Position numbers and translations under genes: made by a program. Below are positions 24,415 through 31,676 of a stretch of DNA of 31,676 nucleotides, in pieces (position 1 is the first letter of the stretch; the number at the start of each line of letters is the position of its first letter). The notes under the pieces are model-generated. The model searched no databases, had not been told where the DNA came from, and worked only from the letters and a program-made list of their open reading frames with translations. The stretch comes from CAYNNP01 sp964398215. Its GTDB lineage: Bacteria > Planctomycetota > Planctomycetia > Pirellulales > Pirellulaceae. The stretch covers positions 1-31,676 of the forward strand of contig CAYNNP010000047.1 in the NCBI GenBank assembly GCA_964398215.1, given 5' to 3'.

Positions 24415-25185
24415 CTAGAACTTTTGGTTGCTCGCGTCATCGGGCACATTCGACCTGCCAACCATCAGTGCCACGGCTGCCCCGCCAACGAATCCTCCAA
24501 CATGTGCCCACCAGGCAACCCCGCCCGCTGCACCACTGGCAGCTGCAGCAACGCCATTGTAAATCTGAAAACCAAACCAGATCAACAAAAAGATCGGCGC
24601 TGGTAAAACAAACGTTTGCATGATTACGATCAGTGGCAACAGCGCCAGGACCTTCGAATGTGGATAGAGCCACGCGTAAGCACCCATCACCCCCGCGATT
24701 GCGCCGCTAGCACCGATCGTTGGAATGGGACTCTCTGGCCCCGTCAATAGATGTGCCAAGCTCGCCAACACACCGGTGGCCAAATACATTAGCAAGTATC
24801 CAATGTGCCCAAGACGGTCTTCGACGTTGTCTCCGAACACATACAAAAACCAGACGTTGCCCAGAAAATGCATCCAACCACCATGCAAAAACATACAAGT
24901 GATAATCGTTAGCACAGGCGCGATCGCGGCGGGTGCCAATTCTTGGCGAATGATTTGTTCTTGGATACCGCGATCGGTCGGCACAGCAACTCTTTGTTCA
25001 ATCACAATCGATTCCACATCTGGATTGGAGACCCTGGCCGGAACCATTCCAAACTGTTCGATTAGTTTTCGGCCACCGTCCTTCGCCGTCAATTGCGCAA
25101 GAAACACAAGTGAACAAATCGCTATCATCGCGTAGTTCACAAACGGGATCGTTCGGCTGGGGATGCTGTCGCGTAGTGGAATCAT
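24415..25185 (-). CDS. Rhomboid-family intramembrane serine protease
   Basis: This is a 256-residue integral membrane protein that should cut other membrane proteins within the bilayer. The catalytic motifs are intact: GASG with Ser160, and WAHVGGFVGG with His228. HGGWMHFLGN (H101, H106, N110) is the usual oxyanion/structural motif of the family. Hydrophobic segments lie at about residues 13-32, 88-104, 109-117, 128-148, 158-173, 178-196, 197-210 and 226-243, which fits the six-helix core plus an N-terminal helix. Between the first helix and the rest a loop of about 55 residues (35-88) is probably periplasmic. The ATG at 25185 is the natural start. It stands alone, so targets cannot be guessed from context. 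Confidence 0.93.
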   Translation of the reverse strand: MIPLRDSIPSRTIPFVNYAMIAICSLVFLAQLTAKDGGRKLIEQFGMVPARVSNPDVESIVIEQRVAVPTDRGIQEQIIRQELAPAAIAPVLTIITCMFLHGGWMHFLGNVWFLYVFGDNVEDRLGHIGYLLMYLATGVLASLAHLLTGPESPIPTIGASGAIAGVMGAYAWLYPHSKVLALLPLIVIMQTFVLPAPIFLLIWFGFQIYNGVAAAASGAAGGVAWWAHVGGFVGGAAVALMVGRSNVPDDASNQKF

Positions 25186-25257
25186 GCACCAATCCTACGT
25201 TGTGAGCTGTGTTTCAGGCAACCCAACCCAAACCAAGCTGATGCCTGCCACGTTGCT

Positions 25258-25305
25258 TTGACAACCAAGAACGGATCACGAATATCGGGTAGCATGAATA
25301 TTCGT
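25258..25305 (+). promoter_or_regulatory. Candidate promoter overlapped by an inverted repeat
   Basis: TTGACA (25258-25263) is a consensus -35 box; 17 bases later AATATC (25281-25286) is a weak -10 box. The palindrome ACGAATAT / ATATTCGT (25278-25285 and 25298-25305, 12-base spacer) covers the -10 region and expected start point. This is the arrangement of a repressor operator upstream of the small lipoprotein gene. Both elements are sequence-only predictions. Confidence 0.45.
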
Positions 25306-25350
25306 AAGAGTACTTTTGAAGTGTAGTTAAAACAATTTTCGGTGATTTGA

Positions 25351-25692
25351 ATGAAGAATCTTGTCCGTGTGATCGGTCTCGCACTTGTCGTATCGTTGGC
25401 TGGCGCAGTCGGGTGTTCGTCTTACAGCTCGTCGGAAATCACAATCAATGGCGTGAAAACCTGTTCAATTTCAGTTTCCAATAAAAGTCTGTCGGATGTC
25501 GCGGCCATGTTTTCCGAAAAGGTTGATAAGCCAATCGTGCTGGCAGACGGAGTCGATGGCAGCCAATCCGTGACTGAAAGCGAAGACGGTAAAACATGGG
25601 AAACCTGCATGGAAAAACTCATGTCCAAGCTCGACCTAAAAGTCGAATTCGATCAGGACAAGGATGAATTTCGGATCGTGAAGTCATCCTAA
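25351..25692 (+). CDS. Small lipoprotein with STN/secretin-like domain
   Basis: This is a 113-residue protein with signal peptide MKNLVRVIGLALVVSLAGAVG and a lipobox ending AVGC (C22). After a Ser-rich linker, residues about 40-110 have the pattern of an STN / short secretin-TonB N-terminal domain: VSNKSLSDVAAMFSEKVDKPIVLADGV, a TWETCMEKLMSKLDLKVEF helix and strand, and a final FRIV strand. STN domains sit in the periplasm at the N-terminus of secretins and TonB-dependent receptors, where they contact partners. Alone on a lipoprotein it might regulate or scaffold such machinery. The fold assignment comes from the pattern only. Two Cys remain in the mature domain (CSIS and ETCME). Transcription is probably from the promoter at 25258. 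Confidence 0.6.
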   Translation: MKNLVRVIGLALVVSLAGAVGCSSYSSSEITINGVKTCSISVSNKSLSDVAAMFSEKVDKPIVLADGVDGSQSVTESEDGKTWETCMEKLMSKLDLKVEFDQDKDEFRIVKSS

Positions 25693-25726
25693 TTTCCACG
25701 CCGGCGGCGCTGCCGCGATCGGCTCA

Positions 25727-27157
25727 CTAGCTTGCGTTAAACGTTATCCATTTCCACTGCGTAAATTGAGCGATTTCAGCATCCGTGCTTTCACGCCCAT
25801 CGCCGCTGTTCTTCACTCCGCCAAAAGGAACATGTGGCTCTTCCTGCAATGTACTGCCGTTGACATGAACCATCCCAGCTTCGACGCGATCAGCAAACTC
25901 CATGGCTTGGTCCAGGTTTCGCGTAAAGATCCCAGCGCTCAATCCAAACGATGAATCATTGACCGCAGCGATCGCTTCATCAAAGGATTCGATCGCGTGG
26001 ACCGACGTAACGGGACCAAACGTTTCTTCATCGTTGATATGCATGCCTTTGCAAACATCCGCCAGTACGGTCGGATTCAGTACGTTGCCTGTCCAGTTTC
26101 CGCCCGTCAAAATCCGGGCTCCTTTAGAAACAGCGTCATCCAAGTGCAACATGATCCGGTCGCGTTGCCGCTGATTGATGATGGGGCCAATCACCGTTTG
26201 GGGATCACGTAAATCACCCATTGAAAGTCGACTTGCAAAGTTCAAGAATTTTTCGACGAACGGTTCAAAGACTTCCTGACTCACATACAAGCGACTGGAC
26301 GACATGCAGATTTGACCTTGGTATAGAAACGAGGCGACAGCACATTCTTTGACCGCTCGATCGATATCAGCATCGTTCATTACAACAACCGCGTTCTTTC
26401 CACCAAGTTCCAATAGCACGCGTTTACCAACCCTTCCGCAATTGGCGCGTATCGTTTCGCCGACCTGGCAGGACCCTGTGAAGGAAACAAATTTGACTTT
26501 GGGATGCGATGTAAGTGCGTCCCCGATCTTGTGCCCGTTGCCGGTGACGATATTCAGCGCACCAGGCGGAAAGCCAACATCCGACAGCAAGCTCGCGAAC
26601 TGAGTTGCCACCATGGGAGCATGCATCGACGGCAAGAGCACGACCGTATTGCCAGTCGCCAGAGGCATCGCACAATGCTTGACGGTCTTGATCAGCGGAA
26701 CATTGAATGGCGTGATTCCAGCAACAACGCCGATTGGGCGTCTGGTCGACATGCTCCAGCGCCCGGCCACATCCGACGGGAGCGTTTTGCCAGTCAAGTA
26801 ACGGGTCGCTCCGGCCGCAGCACGCAAGATGCGGACAGAAGTTTCAATTTCGCGTTTGGCCTTCGTAATCGCGGAGCCGACTTCTTCGATCAGCCAAGTC
26901 ACGAAATCGTCGGATCGGCGTTCCAATTCAGCCGCCGCACTGATCAACAGTTTCTCGCGTTGGCTGGGGCCGAGCTGACGATAAGTCTGAAATGCTTTGG
27001 CTGCTGACTCCACTGCTGCATCCACATCGCTGCGATCAGAATCTGCTGCTCGTGCCAAAACAGAGTCGTCGATGGGATTCAAAACGTCAAAATAATTCGC
27101 CGATTCAGCAGGTTTTGACTGTCCGTTGATCCAATTATCAATCAATGGCATATTCAT
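25727..27157 (-). CDS. Aldehyde dehydrogenase (NAD(P)-dependent)
   Basis: This is a 476-residue cytoplasmic enzyme that oxidises an aldehyde to the acid. The start is the ATG at 27157; another ATG lies two codons on at 27151, and a longer frame to 27256 has no support. Key residues are the oxyanion Asn151 in ITPFNVP, the general base Glu250 in LELGGKN and the nucleophile Cys284 in GQICMSSS. The FTGS block is also present. The typical K-P-S-E block that holds the NAD(P) ribose is replaced by LLPSMHAP, an unusual variant. GMVHVNGSTLQEEPHVPFGG is like the benzaldehyde/vanillin dehydrogenase group. The substrate is therefore possibly aromatic, but this is inference. It is divergent from the kinase gene. 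Confidence 0.93.
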   Translation of the reverse strand: MNMPLIDNWINGQSKPAESANYFDVLNPIDDSVLARAADSDRSDVDAAVESAAKAFQTYRQLGPSQREKLLISAAAELERRSDDFVTWLIEEVGSAITKAKREIETSVRILRAAAGATRYLTGKTLPSDVAGRWSMSTRRPIGVVAGITPFNVPLIKTVKHCAMPLATGNTVVLLPSMHAPMVATQFASLLSDVGFPPGALNIVTGNGHKIGDALTSHPKVKFVSFTGSCQVGETIRANCGRVGKRVLLELGGKNAVVVMNDADIDRAVKECAVASFLYQGQICMSSSRLYVSQEVFEPFVEKFLNFASRLSMGDLRDPQTVIGPIINQRQRDRIMLHLDDAVSKGARILTGGNWTGNVLNPTVLADVCKGMHINDEETFGPVTSVHAIESFDEAIAAVNDSSFGLSAGIFTRNLDQAMEFADRVEAGMVHVNGSTLQEEPHVPFGGVKNSGDGRESTDAEIAQFTQWKWITFNAS

Positions 27158-27353
27158 CTTGATTCGACACTTTCGAGGAACGATGTTGCTTTCAGCCCCA
27201 AACCTTGCCACGTGTCCACGTGTTTGGCAACCGAGCGATTGCAACAATGCCACCAATCCGCACGCCAGTAAACCTGGCTGTGCGGGACTGTCAATGCGCT
27301 GGTGAACGTGTCAAAATGTTGGCTTCCCATTCTCCTGTAAAAAGTACTGATTT

Positions 27354-28562
27354 GTGAATCGATCCATTCCACCTGAGCCAAACAACCCGAAGCCGCCGGC
27401 CGATCTTGAGGTCAAAGATGCTCAATTGATTTTTCAGCGCATTTGGAAATCGTTGGAAGCGGACCTGAGTCGCAATCAACTGCGGTTTCCAAAAGAATTG
27501 ATTCTGCTGGGCGGGGCGCCTGGGGCTGGCAAAGGCACCAACACAAAGTTTATTCAGGAAGTAAGGGATATCACCGCCGACCCGATTGTCGTTAGTCAGT
27601 TGCTGGATTCGCCGGCGGCTCAAGCGATCAAATCTCAGGGTGGAATGGTAGGCGACCGCGAAGTCGTTGAATTGGTGTTTCGCGAATTGCTAAACCCAAA
27701 ATACAAAACCGGCGCGATCTTAGATGGTTTTCCACGCACGACGGTACAGGTTGAATGTTTGAAAATGCTGTACGACCAAATGGTCTCACTACGGCGCGAG
27801 TTTTCTGATACCTCCGACTCGGTTAACTTTCGTCAACCAACGTTTCACATCATGGTGTTGTTTGTTGACGAAGGCGAGAGTGTTGCGCGGCAAATGAAGC
27901 GTGGGCGCGAAATCATTGCCCACAATGAAGAAGTCAAACGTTCAGGCATCGGCGAATTGTTTGAAGAACGGCCAACAGATTTCAATGAGTCGCTTGCCCG
28001 AAATCGGTACCGTGTCTTTAAGGAAAAAACCTACGATGCTTTGGTGTCACTCAAGCAAATTTTTCACTTTCATTTCATCAACGCCCAGGCTTCGTTGGAT
28101 GTTGTACAAGCAAACATCCTGAGTGAACTTGAGTATCAGAGTTCCTTGGAACTGGATCCGCGAACGTTTCGGACGTTGAACACGATCCCGCTGGCCGGCG
28201 ATATTGTCATGCATGCGCGTCGCGACCTTGTGACGCGGATGGACAAGTACGAGATCGAAAACCCAGATTTGTTTCATCAAGTGGTGGACTTCGTTCAGTC
28301 GCGAATGATGCCGATTATTATTCTGCATTCAATTTCAGGAAGTGCGACAGTAAATTCGGAAGACCCTATGTTGGACGATCCGCTGGCGTTGCAAATGCTG
28401 ATCGATATATTTTCAGAACGAGGTTATTACGCGAGCATCGATCTGCGCCGCCGTGAAATCCCAGACAAAATTGACTTGCAAACTGGCCAGATCAGTTGCC
28501 GTCAGTCAAAGCTATACCGGATCGGAATTCGATTCAAAGGATCAGAAATTCGTCGAGGTTAA
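27354..28562 (+). CDS. Nucleoside monophosphate (adenylate) kinase-like protein with extra C-terminal domain
   Basis: This is a 402-residue protein. An in-frame stop at 27348 limits the start, and the GTG at 27354 is the only plausible codon ahead of the P-loop. The Walker A loop GGAPGAGKGT is at residues 53-62 and the NMP-kinase motif LDGFPRTTVQ follows about 70 residues later. The region with MKRGREIIAHNE and ARNRYRVFKEKTYDAL fits the lid and last helix of adenylate kinases, though the lid is longer. Ordinary adenylate kinases have about 190-215 residues; here about 130 further residues follow (from ~265). They contain MMPIIILHSISGSA and YYASIDLRRREIP, with alternating strands and helices but no known domain. 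The phosphate acceptor is unknown. Confidence 0.85.
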   Translation: MNRSIPPEPNNPKPPADLEVKDAQLIFQRIWKSLEADLSRNQLRFPKELILLGGAPGAGKGTNTKFIQEVRDITADPIVVSQLLDSPAAQAIKSQGGMVGDREVVELVFRELLNPKYKTGAILDGFPRTTVQVECLKMLYDQMVSLRREFSDTSDSVNFRQPTFHIMVLFVDEGESVARQMKRGREIIAHNEEVKRSGIGELFEERPTDFNESLARNRYRVFKEKTYDALVSLKQIFHFHFINAQASLDVVQANILSELEYQSSLELDPRTFRTLNTIPLAGDIVMHARRDLVTRMDKYEIENPDLFHQVVDFVQSRMMPIIILHSISGSATVNSEDPMLDDPLALQMLIDIFSERGYYASIDLRRREIPDKIDLQTGQISCRQSKLYRIGIRFKGSEIRRG

Positions 28563-28605
28563 CAGCCCCGCAAGGCTTCAATCTCGCGAGCAGTGCGGTG
28601 CAGCG

Positions 28606-29571
28606 TCAAGCCGAGTCGTAGCATCGATTCGCTATCTCGGTTGCGATACTCCCCGAATCACCATCAAGTGGGTTTGGCGAACCGTCGATCAGATGATCGA
28701 CAAAACGTTGTACCAACCGCAGATGGACAGGCGCGGTTGCCGGCAACTCCCAGTGTTCGGTTTGCGTTCGCGTCTGCAATGACAACCGACCTTCGTCACT
28801 AAGACTATCGGTCCACAGAATGCCGTCAGTACCGATCACTTCGAGCGTGTCACGTGCGACAGGACAATTCCACTGAAAGGAAGCGGTTGCCTGCACGGCG
28901 TTGTCGAATTCCATGCAAACAGAGCCAGCGTCCTCTACAGACGCATCCAGTTTTTGCGTACCAACGATCGCTTTGACCGACGTCGGACGACCAAACAAAT
29001 AACCCATCAAGTCAAAGCGATGCGTGCCAACATCCATTAGAAACCCGCCGCCACCGATGGCCTTATTCAATCGCCACGGTTGCGGCGAGTCGCTGCTGAA
29101 CTGAGAAACCGTCGTCGTGGAAACTCGAAGCGGCTGACCGACGGCGCCAGCATCCAGCAACGCTTTGATTTTTTCGACGACCGGAAAATAGCGACGATAG
29201 TAGGCGACCGCAAGCGAAACATTATTCCGCCGACAAACGTCAACCATCTTTTCACAATCGCCTGGCGAAAACGCCATCGGTTTTTCACACAAAACGTGCA
29301 TACCCGCTTTTGCGCACTGGAGTGTCAGTTCGCAATGACTATCGGGTGGCGTTGCGATATAGACCGCATCGATTTGTTCACTAGCAAGCAACTCAGCAAC
29401 GCTTTGGAAAACCTGAGGATCACGATGCCGAGTCGCAAACGACTGCGCCTTGTCAAGATTCCGATTCGTAACACCAGTCAATCGTGATCTTTCAGCCAGA
29501 TACAACGCAGGACCTCCTTTGCGTTCCGCCACATCGCCTGTACCAATAATCCCCCAACGTAATTCAGCCAT
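28606..29571 (-). CDS. Gfo/Idh/MocA-family oxidoreductase
   Basis: This is a 321-residue NAD(P)-dependent sugar-type dehydrogenase. The N-terminal Rossmann motif GIIGTGDVAE begins at residue 7. VLCEKPMA carries the conserved Lys97 of the EKP motif. GGGGFLMDVGTHRFDLMGYLFG is the substrate-domain signature with the conserved D-x-G-x-H. The start is placed at the ATG at 29571. A GTG at 29583 would add MSEG, and GAAGGA lies too close to the ATG to be a good site, so this choice is uncertain. Members act on inositol, sugar acids or related carbohydrates. No neighbouring sugar genes help. It is convergent with the kinase gene. Confidence 0.9.
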   Translation of the reverse strand: MAELRWGIIGTGDVAERKGGPALYLAERSRLTGVTNRNLDKAQSFATRHRDPQVFQSVAELLASEQIDAVYIATPPDSHCELTLQCAKAGMHVLCEKPMAFSPGDCEKMVDVCRRNNVSLAVAYYRRYFPVVEKIKALLDAGAVGQPLRVSTTTVSQFSSDSPQPWRLNKAIGGGGFLMDVGTHRFDLMGYLFGRPTSVKAIVGTQKLDASVEDAGSVCMEFDNAVQATASFQWNCPVARDTLEVIGTDGILWTDSLSDEGRLSLQTRTQTEHWELPATAPVHLRLVQRFVDHLIDGSPNPLDGDSGSIATEIANRCYDSA

Positions 29572-29925
29572 TCCTTCGCTCACCTACAAAAAACTAGATC
29601 GTTCACACCAGCGACGCACCGAAGCGTAATGTCAACGCTAATAGTTGAACACGCAACCCCGCAATCCGTTAACCCAGAGCCAATCACCTTTTTAAAAGTT
29701 GCAGAACATATCAGTTCGGCCTAGCACGGCCAAAACCAACCAAATCTCGGCCAGGACAGCCGAGCAACCATACGAACTGCCGATAAGCCGTCAGGATTAT
29801 GGCACCAGTGGTACCAATCCAAGGGCTCGCCGCAGATACAGTTCAGGGTTTTCTCTTGTTGCCAAAGATTGTGCACAACCCTTGTTGAAAACTTCGCCGT
29901 TTCCTACCCCTTTTGTCAGCTACTT
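29572..29925. other. Intergenic gap upstream of the Gfo/Idh/MocA gene
   Basis: This 354-base stretch lies between two minus-strand genes and should hold the oxidoreductase promoter and the end of the membrane-protein transcript. A small stem, CTCGGC/GCCGAG (29746-29764), is present with no T-tract. Immediately after the membrane-protein stop the minus strand reads AAGTAGCTGAC, which shares AGTAGCT with the short repeats elsewhere. A 40-codon minus-strand frame near 29800-29920 has no start codon or ribosome binding site and is not called. Confidence 0.5.
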
Positions 29926-30864
29926 CTAAATTTCAGTTTCGTGAAATTCAGCGTGTGGCAGCATCACCCAACTCCCAAGTGCTCCAATGATTCCATTGGC
30001 CACTCCGACTTGCCAGACATTTGACCACTGTAAACCCAAGCCGGACATCGTCATGCCAGCGAGCAGTATCGGCAGCACTGGCCTCTTTCGTAGTTTCATG
30101 GCTTTAGTGGAACCGCTACGAAGCAGTACAAAAGACGCTCCGAGGATTGCGCCATCAAGCGCGCCGATGAAGCAAAGGGAACCAAGCGGAATCACTGGGC
30201 CACCGGCAAGTACAACGATTCGATGAACCAAAAAACCAATCACAGCACCGAAAATCATCGTCACGAATCCAACTGCCAACGCCTTTGTAAATGGAAATCG
30301 CGGTTCTCGCTTTACCTTGACGGAATCAAAATACTGCGACCATTGAATTGCTGACTCCTCGGTAAAGCCCAGCGAGATATGTTGGTTACCGTTGGAGACC
30401 AAGATCCTTGGTCTCAATGCTCCCATGTAAAACCCTTGCACATCCGATGTGATCCTACCAAGACAAAAGTAGGTGCATTCGTCGAGATCCAACCGGGTTG
30501 TTTTTTCCTCACCCTTAGCCGCGAAGAGCTCATTCGACTCGATCCAGTATTTTCGGTTACGGCCTGCGAGGCACCCAAACAATGTTATGGGAACAGCTGC
30601 GAACCCTACGAAACCCAAAACAGCAAAAGAGAAATCAATCAGTTTTCGAGCAACTCCACCGACACCATCGGCAGGTAGTCCGCGCGAAGCCACCATGCAA
30701 ACGACAAACAGAGTCATCAAACTCATTAACAATCCTGAGACAATCAAAGTCAGCAATGGAGCCGACCAAAGAAAGCGCACGACTCCCTGCTTGAAGGTAA
30801 ACTCAACACACTCGTTTGGCGCAACCGTCGATTGTTGTAGTGAATCGTTCAAGAAAGAGCCCAA
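29926..30864 (-). CDS. Membrane protein of unknown function, start uncertain
   Basis: A 312-residue reading frame is counted from a TTG at 30864; the frame is open up to a TGA at 30943-30945 but contains no ATG or GTG in that stretch. Hydrophobic segments are at about residues 33-60, 75-100, 196-220, 225-245 and 265-300. Between about 105 and 190 lies a soluble region (RKYWIESNELFAAKGEEKTTRLDLDECTYFCLGRI) resembling a small beta domain. Charged patches RLKKR-like (KAMKLRKRP) mark cytoplasmic loops. The left end of an IS element lies only 83 bases upstream, so the original start may have been lost or replaced. No family is recognised. Confidence 0.65.
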   Translation of the reverse strand: MGSFLNDSLQQSTVAPNECVEFTFKQGVVRFLWSAPLLTLIVSGLLMSLMTLFVVCMVASRGLPADGVGGVARKLIDFSFAVLGFVGFAAVPITLFGCLAGRNRKYWIESNELFAAKGEEKTTRLDLDECTYFCLGRITSDVQGFYMGALRPRILVSNGNQHISLGFTEESAIQWSQYFDSVKVKREPRFPFTKALAVGFVTMIFGAVIGFLVHRIVVLAGGPVIPLGSLCFIGALDGAILGASFVLLRSGSTKAMKLRKRPVLPILLAGMTMSGLGLQWSNVWQVGVANGIIGALGSWVMLPHAEFHETEI

Positions 30865-30992
30865 TACGTCGTCAGAAATTTGCGTCCACCCGCCCGCGTG
30901 AAATTGAACGACTGATGATTGTAACGGATGGTCAGCAACAAATCAGTGAAGTGGCCCCCATTATTTGGACCACGAGTGTGCTCTGCTTATGC

Positions 30993-31195
30993 TTAGATAG
31001 AAAGAGCAATGCGTTTTGCAATGCCCATTTTTCGCATCAAACGCTGCACGCGTTTACGGTTGACGATGAAGCCCTGGTCCTCCAAAAAGTCGATCATCTG
31101 TCTTGAACCACGAGCCGGATGCTTGAGGTGTTCTTCATCCATCAGTCGCATGAACTGAAGATTCTCCTCGGTCTCCGGCTGGGAATCGTAGTAGT
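30993..31195 (-). pseudogene. IS3-family OrfB remnant without the DDE domain
   Basis: Below the frameshift at about 31195, the next minus-strand frame reads YYDSQPETEENLQFMRL, MDEEHLKHPARGSRQMIDF and VNRKRVQRLMRKMGI, the well-known OrfB N-terminal block of IS3 elements, then a short run ending at a TAA at 30993-30995. The rest of OrfB (about 200 residues including the D-D-E active site) is absent. Restoring one T between 31194 and 31196 would rejoin HRSS to YYYD. Confidence 0.85.
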
Positions 31196-31573
31196 GCTAC
31201 TCCGATGGATTCCCAAGAGACGGCACTGTTCACGGACGCTCAATTGAGGGTTCTCAAAATCGATCCATGACCGTGCCTCAGTCACCGTGTTGGGCCACTT
31301 TTTTTTGAGCCATTCCAATTGAACTTTGAGTCTTCCAATCTGCTCGTAGAGTTCGGTTGAGTCAGGTTCGTCAGACGGCTTCTGCGGCTTACTCTTGCCG
31401 TCGACGAACACGTCTTCTGCACTGTCGAGCAACTGTTTCTTCCAAAGGTTGATTTGGGTGGCGTGAAGTTTATGCTTCTGTGCGATCTCGGCGATCGTCT
31501 TGACTCCCCTGATTGCCTCCAAGGCTACCTTGGCCTTGAAAGAGGGAGAGAATGAACGGCGTTTCCGTGCCAT
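31142..31573 (-). CDS. IS3-family OrfA, read on into the OrfB N-terminus
   Basis: This is a 143-residue frame from the ATG at 31573. Residues 1 to about 55 form the helix-turn-helix of IS3 OrfA (MARKRRSFSPSFKAKVALEAI, IAEIAQKHKLHATQINLWKKQL), which binds the element ends. Then comes a leucine-zipper-like helix (LYEQIGRLKVQLEWLKKK). At the run of eight A's on the coding strand (31299-31306), the normal site for programmed frameshifting, the frame continues into the OrfB N-terminal sequence LSVREQCRLLGIHRSS. A one-base loss near 31195 then shifts it, adding about 15 wrong residues and a stop. Confidence 0.8.
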   Translation of the reverse strand: MARKRRSFSPSFKAKVALEAIRGVKTIAEIAQKHKLHATQINLWKKQLLDSAEDVFVDGKSKPQKPSDEPDSTELYEQIGRLKVQLEWLKKKWPNTVTEARSWIDFENPQLSVREQCRLLGIHRSSTTTIPSRRPRRIFSSCD

Positions 31574-31676
31574 GAGTTTTCTCGGTAAATTGAATCTTGA
31601 ATCAAGTCAAATTTTACCGATCAAAATGCGAATCTTCTATCTTAACTCGTGGTCCAAATATTGGGGTCCACTTCAG

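Larger units (their letters stand above)
30947..31675 (-). mobile_element. Internally deleted IS3-family insertion sequence
   Basis: The element is bounded by 31-base terminal inverted repeats, TGAAGTGG..GACCACGAGT at 30947-30977 and its inverse at 31645-31675, differing at two positions. The minus strand encodes an IS3-type OrfA and the N-terminal part of OrfB, but the DDE catalytic core is missing: after the RKxGI block the frame stops at 30993. The length of 729 bases compares with about 1.2-1.5 kb for full members. The copy is therefore non-autonomous but could be moved in trans. The target duplication cannot be checked, since the window ends one base past the right end. Confidence 0.88.

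Noticed and set aside
29786..29925. About 40 codons open on the minus strand after the membrane-protein stop
   Set aside because: There is no start codon, ribosome binding site or recognised family; it may be a decayed or repeat-derived sequence but cannot be called.

Overview
The window looks like a chromosomal segment from a planctomycete, most likely a Pirellulaceae (Rhodopirellula-like) member. This rests on a combination of gene types: two secreted iduronate-2-sulfatase-like sulfatases, a large di-heme HzsA-related protein, two small PEP-CTERM proteins, a secreted DUF1080-like protein, a lipoprotein pair, weak or absent Shine-Dalgarno sites, and interspersed repeats whose translation gives peptides such as VTRSVSEG. 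No rRNA, tRNA, CRISPR or phage genes were seen. The lineage is an inference; no marker gene is present.

Layout. 1-4000 (minus strand): a secreted HEAT-like helical-repeat protein overlaps by 4 bases a secreted ankyrin-repeat protein that runs off the left edge; the track of positions 1-2147 is one open minus-strand frame. 4001-4487: a gap with an interspersed inverted-repeat element and a short palindromic motif. 4488-9510: an FdhF/YdeP-type molybdopterin oxidoreductase and a membrane-anchored coiled-coil protein of 892 residues closed by a good terminator. 9511-10020: a cluster of nested repeat units that includes a second copy of the element in the first gap. 10021-14300: sulfatase, two PEP-CTERM proteins and an acyl-CoA-dehydrogenase-like protein. 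14378-17316: a very acidic protein divergent from an LpoB-like lipoprotein and a partner lipoprotein. 17357-22160: a second sulfatase divergent from the HzsA-related di-heme protein. 22188-25692: a double zinc-ribbon protein, a DUF1080-like secreted protein, a rhomboid protease and a small STN-like lipoprotein. 25727-29571: an aldehyde dehydrogenase, a nucleoside monophosphate kinase with an extra C-terminal domain, and a Gfo/Idh/MocA oxidoreductase. 29926-31676: a membrane protein with no ATG start, next to an internally deleted IS3-family element that has both ends preserved.

How the genes fit together. Most products carry export signals, so the region is dominated by cell-envelope and extracellular functions. 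The sulfatases fit the known planctomycete habit of desulfating algal or other sulfated polysaccharides, but no glycoside hydrolase or maturase (anSME/FGE) is present, so they depend on functions encoded elsewhere. Only two pairs look like true functional units: the HEAT-like/ankyrin overlap and the LpoB-like/COG3014-like lipoprotein pair. The rest reads as single genes with many strand switches.

The best candidates for something undescribed are the HzsA-related protein in a non-anammox setting, the LpoB-like pair with its divergent acidic protein, the secreted HEAT-like/ankyrin pair, the kinase with an extra domain, and the non-coding repeat families. No complete novel multi-gene defence or biosynthetic system is evident.
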